Below the pieces are notes generated by a model, which searched no databases, had not been told where the DNA came from, and saw nothing but the letters and a program-made list of their open reading frames with translations. From the NCBI GenBank assembly GCA_963662175.1, contig OY759217.1:51374108-51438107 (forward strand): a DNA stretch of 64,000 nt. Reading direction: 5' to 3'. Shown here one piece after another: positions 32,401 through 41,600 of the stretch. How positions within the stretch are numbered: the stretch's first letter is position 1; each line of letters starts with the position of its first letter. Position numbers and translations under genes: made by a program. This stretch comes from Aradus depressus (Eukaryota; Arthropoda; Insecta; Hemiptera; Aradidae).

Positions 32401-34643
32401 CTTATAATTACAATTTATTGGTACTTTATTACAGAATTTATTGATAGAATATCATAAAAATGTGAGAGATCACGTTTCAGACGGATTGATTTGAAATTGA
32501 CCCTTCAGTCCTTTATCTCTGGTTGTATTTATATATTAATTCTTTATGTTTTTCCGTGACTCAACAGTATCCAATAAATGGATGTAATATACGAATTTAA
32601 TTTAAAATCCTATCTTAAGAGAAAAAAAAATAAAAGTACATTTTTTCACACAATTTGAAATGTTGACAGTTATTTGAGTACAGTATTTCTGTTTTTCCTA
32701 GAATTAGACCCCTTCTATTGTGGTGCCGTTGAAACCAGTGGTAAGTGTGCAGTGTTGCCAAGAATGGCACCCCCTCCCTGCCCTCCCATCATCCCGCCTT
32801 CTCTCTACACTAATTATAAACACTTTTTCTTTTCAATGCGAGGTGACCAACATGAAGAATGTTTGTTAGTTTTTCAGATTGTAGGGAAAAAATATGTATC
32901 ACGCAGGTGGCTTGTCCTAAGCTTCCAACAGAGTGCTCTCAGATCGTCACCAAATGTCCCACTATCACTTCTGGTACTACGTCCCTTTTTGATGATCCGA
33001 ACTCCTTAAAACACGCAGCCAAACGGACCAGGGGCCGCTTCAGATCCCCTAGAAATGTGGCTCTCAGGAAACGCCAATGGAAGTGGAAGGCCAAGCGAAA
33101 AAGGCAATTTGAGGTAATTATTATTATTATTATTATTTTTTACTTTCTCATAACTATAATATAGGAATCGTGCAATAATCCGAGATCGAGGTTTCAACGA
33201 ATTTTCACGTTTCAAGGTCTCCCTGAATACGTTTTGACCGGATTTTCGCTATGATGTCTCTGTTCGTGCGTGTATGTATATATGATTGGAAAGTTGTGAT
33301 CGCTCTACCGCAAAAACGAGTGTAGCTATGAGCTTGAAATTTGGAATATAGAGGTCAAATGTGCTATCTTAGATATGATTGGATTTTGGCTGAAATCAGA
33401 CGAAAATGGAGACCACCTTACTCCGGAGCTCAAGTACATTTTAAAAGATACCGCTTATGTTTATGGCTTAATCAAAATATTTTAAAGTAGTTGTAAAGAA
33501 AACTGAAATAGATATTTTATATGCAATACGATTTTTTGTAGGTCGTCCAGCTTTTGAGATACTTACCGTTCATTGAAATGTAGTTTTGAAACTAATTTTT
33601 AGAAGAGAGTATGTAACATAACAAAGTTGTAAGAACAAAGTATGTTTTTCAAAAATATTGTATATTTCACAAAACATAGAAAATATATGGGAGTATTCTC
33701 GGTATTATATATTGTATATATATATCAGATAGAGATAGAGATATTTAGAGGTTTTAGTGAGTGTGCCATCGTGTGCGTATAACACAATATTGCACTTACT
33801 TCGCATATTTCCTGCGTGTTTCCTACCTGCGCCAAACAGCTCTACCATTCTCTATGAACGAAGCTTAGCTAGTTCGTTTTACATTTAAATATTTTCTAAT
33901 AAAGGTTTTACAAACCTAGTTTGTTTTTATTATTCATGCCCGGTCTACATGCGGTCATAACGCCTACTACCAGTAGAATTTTCACTGCTCCGTCCTTCGA
34001 ATGGGACATTAAGCGATGGTCTCGAGTCTGCGCGATGAGAGGTACTCGTTAAAGATCCTTAACCTATGTGAATAAACCTAGGTGGGCATAATTTAGGACT
34101 CGCACCATAGAGCGGGCTCATGTCCACCAGAGTTACGAAAGAACGCTCTGGTAGTATGCGATATGACCTCGTAGTTAAAGTCCGGGCATGAGTCATTATA
34201 ACTAACTCAAATGTATTGTTTTAATATGGATGTTTTTTTATTATTTTTTTATCCACTAGTGTTGCACGACACCATGCCCAACAAAATGTCCGACAACATG
34301 TTCAACAACCTGTTCAACAAAATGCCCAACAACATGTTCAACAACCTGTCCAACACCATGTTCAACAACATGTTCAACAACCTGTCCAACAACTTGTTCA
34401 ACCACCTGTTCAACAACCTGTCCAACAGAATGTACAACCTGTCCAACACCCTGTCCCACACCTTGTCCAACACCGTGTCCAACACCGTGTCCAACAACCT
34501 GCTCAACAACCTGCCCTACTCAATGTCCAAGAAGGTATGGAGTTCGACGAAGACGTGCTGCCGCTCATGGACACCACAAAAGGCGGAGAAAATTCGGCAA
34601 AAGATATCAAAGAAGATCTCTCAGTGATGCCGTTTTGGAGTAG
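20476..34643 (+). CDS. Unrecognised secreted Cys/Thr/Pro-repeat protein, eight-exon model
   Basis: I do not recognise this protein. Proposed exons: 20,476-20,542; 22,919-23,067; 26,399-26,616; 27,823-28,404; 28,893-29,444; 32,670 (or 32,702)-32,740; 32,878-33,113; 34,260-34,643. All have GT-AG borders, and phases agree at every junction except exon 5 to 6, which needs the weaker acceptor at 32,669 or an unseen exon. The product is about 752 aa. Exon 1 encodes a signal peptide (MKRILFTIVLLAM). Exon 3 opens with an acidic Ser/Glu run (SSDDEEEE). Exon 4 has two 35-residue repeats. Exon 5 is rich in Cys, Thr and Pro. Exon 7 has spaced Cys and a basic tail. Exon 8 is a CX3C repeat with a strongly basic end. 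AATAAA follows at 34,729. A secreted, possibly O-glycosylated or matrix role is inference. Two separate genes remain possible. Confidence 0.6.
22521..22676. repeat. Perfect tandem duplication of a 78-bp unit
   Basis: TGTTTTTATTTATTGACACG through TAGGATTCAAA is present twice back to back, inside intron 1 of the secreted-protein gene. The period is 26 codons, so the frame 22,420-22,767 (IDTDRIIYLDILIDDNTVRI repeated) stays open. There is no sign it is an exon. Confidence 0.9.
23520..23556. other. Perfect 11-bp inverted repeat (hairpin)
   Basis: TGTCAAATCAA and TTGATTTGACA are separated by 13-14 bases, in an intron of the secreted-protein gene. This may be only a small foldback. Confidence 0.6.
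23645..23852 (-). mobile_element. SINE-A 5' half
   Basis: Carries GGTCTTTAACGAGTAG, CATCCGCAGGACGGCGTGC and the head CATACCACTGAGTTACAAGC. The AGGGTAGGGGT unit is doubled. Intronic. Confidence 0.9.
24100..24262 (-). pseudogene. Jockey-like ORF2 C-terminal remnant
   Basis: The minus-strand frame reads YENILSNDELRLYANPLI followed by TNPPRRLKRAWLRDL. It matches the ending NPPRRLKRRWNRDL of the copy at 2,238-2,423. Only this terminal piece is identifiable. It lies in an intron of the secreted-protein gene. Confidence 0.65.
26835..27165 (-). mobile_element. RTE-like LINE tail, copy 3
   Basis: The minus strand begins ACTAGCAGTTTGACCCGG, resembling the TACTAGCAGTAATACCCGG opening of the 4,017 and 42,684 copies. 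Non-coding, intronic. Confidence 0.4.
27823..28404 (+). CDS. Exon 4 of the secreted-protein gene: 35-residue repeats
   Basis: The acceptor TTTTTGTTCAG precedes it and the donor AAAG|GTACGC follows; phase fits both neighbours. The first part is acidic (IKESDSEEGTFEVNV). Residues encoded at about 27,990-28,170 form two copies of a 35-aa unit built on PPMNGGKSSEGLLQSPGARD and KSSDGNLQSS. The last third is non-repetitive, with FYSCRRKEMNLGD and a DSGTVAADG stretch. Low complexity, Ser/Gly/Pro-rich, and GC-richer than the flanking introns. Function unknown. Confidence 0.7.
28560..28690 (-). repeat. Interspersed repeat family B, copy in intron 4
   Basis: Carries 'cggctaggtacttccccagc', 'cgctctccctccaaagcc' and 'tacatatttggactg'. 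Confidence 0.55.
28893..29444 (+). CDS. Exon 5 of the secreted-protein gene: Cys/Thr/Pro-rich
   Basis: Opens after TTTTTTTTACAG and encodes about 184 residues. A run of spaced Cys (DNCSTCASLFLC, DICGKTDKC) leads into a Thr/Pro/Cys segment with TTICGPNTTTCPTTTPCEP and PTCTFPTTC, and then a Gly/Ser/Pro region and IPWCVYYSTA. The donor CCGC|GTAAGT at 29,445 overlaps an in-frame TAA, so ending the protein here is the alternative. The CPTT motif links this exon to exon 8. Function unknown. Confidence 0.65.
29580..29690 (+). repeat. Family B end fragment
   Basis: Carries 'acttccccgttcgacgaagt' and 'ttgatgtagagttttcactg', matching the end of copies at 37,475 and 37,850. Confidence 0.4.
29799..30052. 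mobile_element. 254-bp MITE with 32-bp terminal inverted repeats
   Basis: The termini start GAGTGGTTGACGCGAAAAAG and run 32 bp with one mismatch. It is flanked on both sides by a 26-bp direct repeat (29,773-29,798 and 30,053-30,078) differing at one base, itself ending in the inverted pair AATTAT/ATAATT. No ORF. The superfamily is unclear because the flanking repeat is far longer than usual for cut-and-paste elements. It lies in intron 5 of the secreted-protein gene. Confidence 0.85.
30185..30960 (+). repeat. Family B copy split by a SINE-A insertion
   Basis: The left part 30,185-30,347 and right part 30,684-30,960 are family B ('aataactgccgatgtaatga', 'agtttgaggatttaggagcc', 'tctggggaagtacatcgcc'). 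The SINE at 30,348-30,683 separates them with an 11-bp target duplication. Confidence 0.65.
30348..30683 (+). mobile_element. SINE-A, full length: family reference copy
   Basis: This copy defines SINE-A. The tRNA-like head contains the A box GGTAGCTCAGTGGTA and a B box GGTTCAAAAC (GGTTCGAAACC in cleaner copies), then GGCCGAGGCCC. The body carries AACTTAAGCACGCC, GGAACGTTAAGCGATGG, a GATGTCAGGTACTCG block, AATTTAGGACTCCCATAG, a GGTAGTAGGCGATA block and GCCCGGGCATGAGTCATAAT, and the tail is a short ATAA-type sequence. Flanking ACATGAAATTT direct repeats (30,337-30,347 and 30,684-30,694) are the target-site duplication. Pol III transcription and LINE-dependent mobility are inferred from the class. 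Confidence 0.95.
31200..31453 (+). mobile_element. SINE-A, 3' truncated
   Basis: The head (GGCGGTAGCTCAGTGGTATG) is intact. It ends at CCACCAGAGTGACTAAAAAT, losing the last third. Confidence 0.93.
31851..32163 (+). mobile_element. SINE-A, nearly complete
   Basis: Head GGCACCGGTAGCTCAGTGGT and tail GAGTCACAATAACTAAG are present. Small deletions lie before the B box and in the AGGTACTCG block. Confidence 0.93.
32878..33113 (+). CDS. Exon 7 of the secreted-protein gene: Cys-spaced, basic tail
   Basis: The acceptor TTTTTCAG and donor GAG|GTAATT frame 78 complete codons in phase with exons 6 and 8. The first half has regular Cys (DCREKICITQVACPKLPTEC, then VTKCPTIT). The second half is strongly basic (AAKRTRGRFRSP, WKWKAKRKRQFE), with several dibasic sites that could be processed in the secretory pathway. 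That role is inference. Confidence 0.7.
33228..33705. repeat. Unclassified repeat plus a PLE terminal-repeat fragment
   Basis: 33,290-33,420 contains 'gtgtagctatgagcttgaaa', similar to 37,745-37,790. 33,620-33,705 carries 'tatgggagtattctcggtat', the reverse complement of the PLE terminal repeat at 2,128-2,150 and 56,079-56,096, with mutated core. Confidence 0.5.
33938..34205 (+). mobile_element. SINE-A copy with a small inverted fragment at its left
   Basis: 33,985-34,205 is a forward copy without head (ATGGGACATTAAGCGATGG to GGGCATGAGTCATTATAAC). 33,938-33,970 is a reverse 3' fragment (CATGCCCGGTCTACATGCGG). It lies in intron 7, ending about 55 bp before exon 8. Confidence 0.85.
34260..34643 (+). 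CDS. Exon 8 of the secreted-protein gene: CX3C repeat
   Basis: The acceptor ATCCACTAG is followed by 127 codons to TAG 34,641. The first 94 or so residues contain 24 Cys, almost all spaced Cys-X3-Cys, with X3 being PTT, STT, PTP, PTK or STK, so every fourth residue is Cys and nearly every third position Thr. The remainder is basic (RRYGVRRRRAAAHGHHKRRR, ending SLSDAVLE). The DNA period is 12 bp. The coding frame has no ATG, so a scan for ATG-started frames reports the wrong frame (34,211-34,627). The choice of frame rests on splice phase with exon 7, a clean stop and the Cys periodicity. Confidence 0.72.
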   Translation, partial: CCTTPCPTKCPTTCSTTCSTKCPTTCSTTCPTPCSTTCSTTCPTTCSTTCSTTCPTECTTCPTPCPTPCPTPCPTPCPTTCSTTCPTQCPRRYGVRRRRAAAHGHHKRRRKFGKRYQRRSLSDAVLE

Positions 34644-34834
34644 CCAGAATATGTCAGGAAATGTACTAATAATAATGCATATAATAATGAAGGAGGCCAT
34701 ATGATCTTATGTATATCAACAGAAGTGTAATAAACAAAACAATAAGACATCTATTGCAGCCGACATGTGTTATATTAAAAAAGGTTTAAGAAAACAAAAT
34801 TGAGAAGCTTTGAGAGTGAAATGTTTAGAAAAAG

Positions 34835-35305
34835 ACTGTAGACTAGTTTTCATGTTTTTTAAATTAAAAATTTTAACTTTTAAAATTGAACTTAATTTAA
34901 TTTTTAATTGTTTAGATATTTTAGAAATTTCAGTATTTTGCTTTGCTATTATCAATTTAAAATCTGGACAATACAGTTATTAAATTATTATTCATTTGTA
35001 GTTAGTTATTGTGATCTTTCGTCACTCTGGTGGACATGAGCCCGACTCTACTGTGGCAGTCCTAAATTTTGCCTACCCTAAATTTTTAATTCACCTATGG
35101 TAGGGCTCGCATGACATTGTACAGACTCGAAATGAATACTAATTTAATAACTGTTTTGTCAAAATTTTAGATTGATAATGGCAAAGAAAAATACGGAAAT
35201 GTCTAAAATATCTAAACAATTTAAATTTAAATTAAGTTTAATTAAAAAAGTTAAAATTTTAAAAATTAAAAAAAAAACATGAGCCTACACTAGACTCAAA
35301 GATTC
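34835..35305. repeat. Long inverted repeat (arms of about 160 bp) with a SINE in the loop
   Basis: The left arm 34,835-34,995 and right arm 35,140-35,305 are complementary: 'attgtttagatattttagaa' on the left, and 'ctaaaatatctaaacaattt' on the right. The arms are roughly 80% identical. A SINE-A fragment lies between them. It may be a foldback or MITE-type element. Confidence 0.8.
35013..35132 (-). mobile_element. SINE-A 3' half, in the loop of an inverted repeat
   Basis: Carries CTTTCGTCACTCTGGTGG, CCTAAATTTTGCCTACCC and GTAGGGCTCGCATGACATTG. The head is missing. Confidence 0.9.
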
Positions 35306-35375
35306 TCTATTTTGTTTACTACTATCTCAGCTACACAGTATAACGCAACGGAAGTTATTTAAGGTCAGAAATTCT

Positions 35376-35660
35376 ATGTTGGTTTCATCGGAATTTCAGG
35401 CATCAGGACCCCCTGAACCCAAAAATGAAAATTTTGGCTTCTACTTGAATAGCGCTACCCCCAATTTGAAATGTTTAAGTTTATGTGAAACCGATTGGCC
35501 ATGTGAGCCTATATTCTCATTTGAAATAGGCTCTGTTGTTGCCCGGTCAGTCAGACCTCAAACTGCTTCCTTAAAATAGATGTCGTTCTGTGGTAGCAGA
35601 TTTGCATCAAGGCGCCCGGCAAAGGGTTAAAGACTAATTTCTCCAGTTATTAGGTCAAAA
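35376..35660. other. Interval without recognised genes
   Basis: An open frame at 35,376-35,579 lacks any family resemblance or splice context. The composition is less AT-rich than its surroundings and may mark an unclassified repeat. Confidence 0.35.
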
Positions 35661-35784
35661 TTTATAATACATTGCTGAAAAAATTGTAGTGTAATGTGTT
35701 TTCATGAACTTCCTAGAATCAGACTATGATTTCAATAATTAAAAAATAACTATTTTAAAAACCCAAAACTCGAATAAAAAAAAT

Positions 35785-36360
35785 TGTATGTGGTTGGAAC
35801 ATTCGCCAGAAGAAAAACTTCTTTATCGATTATCAATATGAAGCTGATGAGATGTAATGGATTTATTCACTTCCTATTGCCAGAAATATTATAACCGCGG
35901 ATCCCACTTAGGAACAGTTGGTTCCTTTTAGGGGGAGATGTCCTTTTAGGGTTTATATGAAATCCCAACCAGCTAAATATGGTGTGAAAATTTGGGTAAT
36001 GGCTGACAGCGAAACATCCCATTGCAAAAACCTTCAGGTATACTTGGGAAAAATGGGTGGAAAACCTGAAAAAGAGCAGGGGAAAAGGGTAGTATTTGAT
36101 TTAGTACCTATCCATTTTGTGTATTCGTTATGGGATTATTATGGGATTTTTTTTGGTCCATTAATATTATTTTTATATTGTATGGCATTTCTCAATTAAC
36201 TCAACATTTTAGGTGGAAACAGTTTTATTTCTTGGCTTATTTTATTTTTATTCAACATTATTTTCGTTGTTAAGAACATCAGAAATCACTACATTTAATG
36301 CCAAAGTAGAGACAATAGGCCTTATTTATGGTAAGAGAAATATGAAATATAGGTTTTTGA
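35785..36360 (+). repeat. Interspersed repeat family E, copy 1
   Basis: Shares 'atttctcaattaactcaaca', 'ttttcgttgttaag' and 'caaagtagagacaataggcc' with 47,370-47,640. The beginning ('agaaaaacttctttatcga') also matches 48,220. Non-coding, class unknown. Confidence 0.65.
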
Positions 36361-36444
36361 ACGCGAGAGAATAGAGAATAGAAAACATTGAGAAAGAAAA
36401 AGAAACGCTGTTTATGACGCTGGCTACGCTAAGCAGGCGTACCA

Positions 36445-36606
36445 TCACCTTTGTGATTCATTATCAGTAGATTGGGTATTAATATGAAAATGTTGTTCCT
36501 CCAAATATGATGCAACACTTGTAATTTCTGAACTTAATTTCCTCTTTTTGGATGACGATCCTGGACCATTATTCTCATATTCAGAGTCTCTATCACTGCC
36601 TGTCAT
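36445..36606 (-). CDS. Small open frame, 53 aa, unrecognised
   Basis: ATG at 36,606-36,604 to TGA at 36,447-36,445. The product starts MTGSDRDSEYENNGPGSSSK and contains KKRKL, which resembles a nuclear localisation signal, then EITSVASYLEEQHF. It is hydrophilic and lies beside family E sequence. It could be the start of a transposase or a spliced gene exon, but no donor site was chosen and chance is possible. Confidence 0.25.
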   Translation of the reverse strand: MTGSDRDSEYENNGPGSSSKKRKLSSEITSVASYLEEQHFHINTQSTDNESQR

Positions 36607-37474
36607 GATTTTAGGGTTCATGAGGAGAGAGGCGCTTCGGGCTGCTCCGGGAGGCGGGGTGGGGAGCGCTCCCCTCTAGCAGCCAGCCCAACGATCCCCA
36701 ACTGCCATTCTCAGAATTCAAAAGAATGAAATGCTTTCACTCTTTCCTGTGCGCAAGCCACTCGTTGGATTTCGTCCAAATTTGGAACGAAGGGTCTTTA
36801 ATCGGTGCCCTCACAGATTATACACTTTGTTTTCGAAAAAGGACATTTTAAACTACTTTTTTGGGGACGGACTAAAACGCGAGTGCGGAGCGGGTCAGGG
36901 AGGTGTCCAGCGCGTCACATAATTTTGTAACTGATTTACCAGCTTAGTCCCCAAGTGGCCCAGTGCGAATAAGTTTCACTTTAAAAACTTCAAAATATTA
37001 TTTATTGACTATACACTCAAAGTGTTCGGGCTCGGAGAGTTGTGAAACCTGTGTAAACACCATATTTGGCCGTTTTGATAGATAACAATTTCCCCAGCTC
37101 GTGAGAATTCTAAAAAAATAATTATTTTTATAATATACTCTCCAAATCGATTGAAATAATAACCCAACTTGACTGTCTAGAAATCAGTTTCATTTTTGAC
37201 GGGGCGCGTAAGAGAAGAAGTTTTCGAAGATCTTGTCGGAACCATTCCAAAAGTGAAATTTTGCTCAAATTCCTTTCGTATTTGGTAATCTTAATTGTTT
37301 CAGTTACATAGACCATTTGGAAACGTTATACAGGGTCACAGCCTCCTTAGAAACTGATTCGCATCGCCCATGTGTTCGCTGTATTTAAAAAAAAAAATAT
37401 TTGGCGAACATATTTTTTTGATACATTTACATCGAGTACTCTACTCAATTGTGCTAATGTTTTTTTAAAAATAA

Positions 37475-37735
37475 TAGTAAATTATGCAATCGGTCAGAAA
37501 TTAAATGTTGAGTTTTAACCGGAATTTCATCTTTTCCGATCCCCTGATTCTAAAAATGAAGAAAAAATCGGCCAAAGGGAAGGGGAACTTGACACAAAAA
37601 CCCTAAAAACAGTCGAATGAATATATCCACACTGAATTTAGTATGAGGATTCAGAAGTTCCTGTGTAAATCAACTATTGATTATTCAGCCAAAACCGTCG
37701 ATTAGTTTCAGATGGACTGTAATATGTGAGCGCAA
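37475..37735 (+). repeat. Family B copy, left partner of an inverted pair
   Basis: Carries 'gcaatcggtcagaaattaaa', 'cacaaaaaccctaaaaacag' and 'agtatgaggattcagaagtt'. The copy at 37,850-38,215 runs the opposite way. Confidence 0.6.
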
Positions 37736-37849
37736 TAAATCAAAAACGACTGTAGCAATGAACTTGAAAATTTGAAATGAAGACATGTATGTATCTGTGA
37801 ATAAAAATTTTTTTTTTTTTACTTCGCCAGCTATATTAAAGTATAGGGT

Positions 37850-38215
37850 AAGTTATTTAATCTGTCAGAAATTTAATGTTCGAGTTTTCACCGGAATTTC
37901 ATGTTTTCCAACCCCTTAATTATAAAAAAAAAATAAAGTCGTCTGAATCATCGGCGATGTACTTCCCCAGCACGAAGTAATCAATTATGTTGTTGCCCTC
38001 CCTCCAGACCAATCGACAGTTTGGGCTAAAACACAATATTTGACTTACATGGTGGCTTCTGAATCCTCGTATTAAATTTTATGTCAATACTTTCATTACA
38101 TCTGCAGTAATTAGGATATTTGAGTCGAGCCCCCCCTTCTCTGCCCATCATGATGATCCTTATAGGACTTTGAATTTGCATATGAAATTTCTTATCAATA
38201 CATTACTAAATCTAT
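37850..38215 (-). repeat. Family B copy, right partner of an inverted pair
   Basis: Carries 'ggcgatgtacttccccagca', 'accaatcgacagtttgggct' and 'acatctgcagtaattaggat'. The two copies are separated by about 110 bp. Confidence 0.6.
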
Positions 38216-38684
38216 AATAATAAATTTAAATTTATTTTCTATATATTTTCTCTTTCTTCCAAATATTTTTCTGTATTTATTTTTTAGATAGTAGCCATGA
38301 TTTGCATGCTTTCGGTAATGCCCCTAGTTTGGCCGTTGGCTTGCGGTGCATCTGCACAGGGAGGGGGAGGGCTGGTTACTTCTCTGAACCAAACAAACGG
38401 CAGCACAAACAAGGTCAACGTTGTTTGTTTATGTCACATACTTTATTTATGACCTAATATGTGCTGCCTCATGTTTGTTTTAGAGGAATTCTGTGCTTTA
38501 CACTTGACCAATGCTATCCGACCGAACTACGTTATTAAAGATACATAAGCCCTTAACAAAAAAAAAAAATAAACAAATGGTATTTGATTGATGTATTTAA
38601 TAAGTGAACAAGTTAAATATTTGTAAAATACATTAACAGTTTGAGTCAAAATGAAGACGTCAAATGAGACAGAATGAAATGTTT

Positions 38685-41600
38685 TCAGTCGACAGAAAGA
38701 TTCTTGAAAGTGCCATCAAGTCCGAAGTTGAGGTCGGCTCTCTGGTAGGCCTCCCTGGGCCGCTTCGTCTCGTCGGCTACAGTTGAACATATCTTCTGAA
38801 GTAGCTCTTTCTTGGAGGTTAACATTGTCAGCCAATGTTCTGAAATCAAGAGCACATTATCAGTATTGTTAGTATGTACACAACCCCACCCTCTGGCTCA
38901 GTCATCACAAGATACACACGTCACACTATACTTACTGCTCCCACTCCTGTCTTCAACGTTAGATACTTCAGTATCACAACTTTTGTATCTATTTGTATTT
39001 TGAACTGTACGATGTATTTTTCAATCTCTTCGATTCTAATGAAACTCGGCATGATTGTCGTTTCTTATAAGTAAGTAAAATACAGTAAAACCCCGATTAC
39101 TACGAGGCCCGAGGTTATTGAATTAGGCTAATCTAATAAAAATAAGTTTTCTGAAAAGAATTAAGAGGAAGATGATTATATAAAAAAACCTATATTGATA
39201 TTTTTCTCAGTTAAAAGCACTCTAACTGTGTTGAATAATAATCACAATCAGATGTATCCGCGAATGAATCACATTATAGCACAAGTATTATCACAAGTGT
39301 AAACTATGGTGGAAGCTATTGTCGGTTCGTCAGGGTGAAGGCTCAGGTGGGCCTGCGAGGCAAGGAGGCCGACAGGTGTGCCAAGAGGGCCACCACGGAG
39401 GGTGCTATAGAAGAATGCAACGTAGCCTCGGGGACCTTTTTCTTAAGTAAACATTGGTTGTGTTGACTGTGGCTAGCTAATAAAGCCATTAAGAAATAAA
39501 AAAATAAGAAAAATATGTTTCTCTTTCATGTTAACTATTCAACTTAAATTTAGAATATAGTTATCTTTAATATGTTTATTTAATTTTAAGTTGAAATAAA
39601 AACCATGCCTACCGTTGAGTTTGTCGACAGACAGCCCCTTGCCACCATAGTCACATGGGAGGATGTCATCAGAGATATGTCCTTTCAAACAGCTCTCATC
39701 TCTTGAAACTGTGATCTGCAATATACAAGGATTTAACAAAATTATAGTATGAACATGCGAACATACTCTTACATGTTTATGTATAGTATTACGTAGAGCA
39801 TCCAAGTTTTCCAACATTGCATAGTATCGTTTTTAGGAAGATCTTTGTTAACTAGAAAAATCGGATCATAGGAAAAGGCAGAAATGGGGGGGAGGGGTGC
39901 GAAAATTTAAATAAATTGTAATTTCGCGCTATGCTCGAATATATATTATATAAAGTGTTTTCATAATTTGGAACCATAAAATGTTCGTTTATGCCCATTA
40001 GAAGTCGAGATATGCTTTTCAGAACTGCTTCTGTTAATAAATAAGGTGATGATTTTTAAATTTCCCGCCTTTGTGACTGCTAATAGGACCTGCCTTTTTT
40101 CAATAGCTACCAATGGACATCAACTAACTACACACAGCTTGTGCGTGCATGGACTTTTTCTGATTAACGAACAGGATCTTCTTTTTAGTTTGTTGTTGTT
40201 TTAATATTGTATTTTTAAATATTATTTTAAAGATACGGATGCAAGCGAATTACTGTAATAATGCTCATTGGATATTCATGCTTTAATAAACCTTAAAAAA
40301 AAATTCATTGGCATCATTCTTTCGCCAGCCATAATATTTAAGAAAATTTGATTAGACCTTTCAAAAAAGCTTTATAGCTTCTAGAATGTGAACAACGAAA
40401 GTACTGAAAACTAAACTAAAATATCTAAACATTGACTTTTCAAAACGATTGAAAACAGAAAAAAGTAGTCCATTAGTACTACTACAGCTACAGGGCAACA
40501 AAAAATAATTACATAACTGTTAGAAATGGTTAAAAATGTTAATATGGAATACCATTTTTATTTTTCTGTATGTTTATTTATTAATAAACATATTTATTAT
40601 AATTAATAAAAACAATAATTAGGTATTTTGGATTATTTAGAACCCGAAAAAAAAAATACAAAATATTGTCAAAGCAGCATATAATAGATGACAAAGCAAA
40701 AAAAATGTACCATTCCAATAACTCCAAAATCACATTTTCGAATTTTTAGAGTAGGTACCTACATAAGCGGTACCTATTGGCTTGACACCGACGATATGGA
40801 GTACCCAGATAACGTAACAAGGGAATTTAAAAAAATACAATATGGATTCAAAAATTTTGTTGGATCTCTACCAATTGTTTAAAAATAGAGCCACAATGAT
40901 GCACCCGATTCTCCTGGTTCGGATCAGACCTGTCTCTCAGACGCATATCGTCATTCTCTACTGGGACGCAAAAATAGAGAAAAATTGAAAAAAAAAAAAA
41001 ATGGAGTCTAGATTATAAAAATATACTTATATATATGGCAGCTATATTATTCTCCCATTTATTTTCTGAGTTCAATACATATTTAATAAACAAACATAAT
41101 ACGAACGAAACACTTCCATCAACACTTTGTATAACATTGACTTTGTATTCTTCATTACAATGTTCGGCATTAAGTTAGGGCTAGAACGTAGGGCTTTGAT
41201 CGCATGGTATCACCATGGTTGCGGGTTCGAATCTCGTCCAGGAGTGAGTTTTATATCATACAGAATATATAGAATTCCCTCCCTGGGCCATGGATGTGTC
41301 GAAAATAACTAGGTTACATAAATAACATAAGTCATGGCTAATATGCATCCAAGGCAAAAAATAAATATATATAACATACATATCGTCGGCCTAAACATGA
41401 TACCTCGTAAGCGACATTTTTCCGTAAAAATAGATTTTTTTTAACAAAAAAAAAAGCTCTATTGATCTAGTGGTATACGACATAAAACGAAAAGAACATG
41501 AAATATGGTTTGAAGTGATACTTTGCAAAAGAAATGGGAACGAAATTCTGGTGAAAACTCGTAACTTCTATTCGTACGTTAATTCTTTACTTGGATTTGC

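Noticed and set aside
34211..34627. 138-codon frame rich in Asn and Met (NNMFNNLSN)
   Set aside because: It is the wrong frame of exon 8. The frame two bases away gives the Cys repeat, fits the splice phase and ends in a clean stop.
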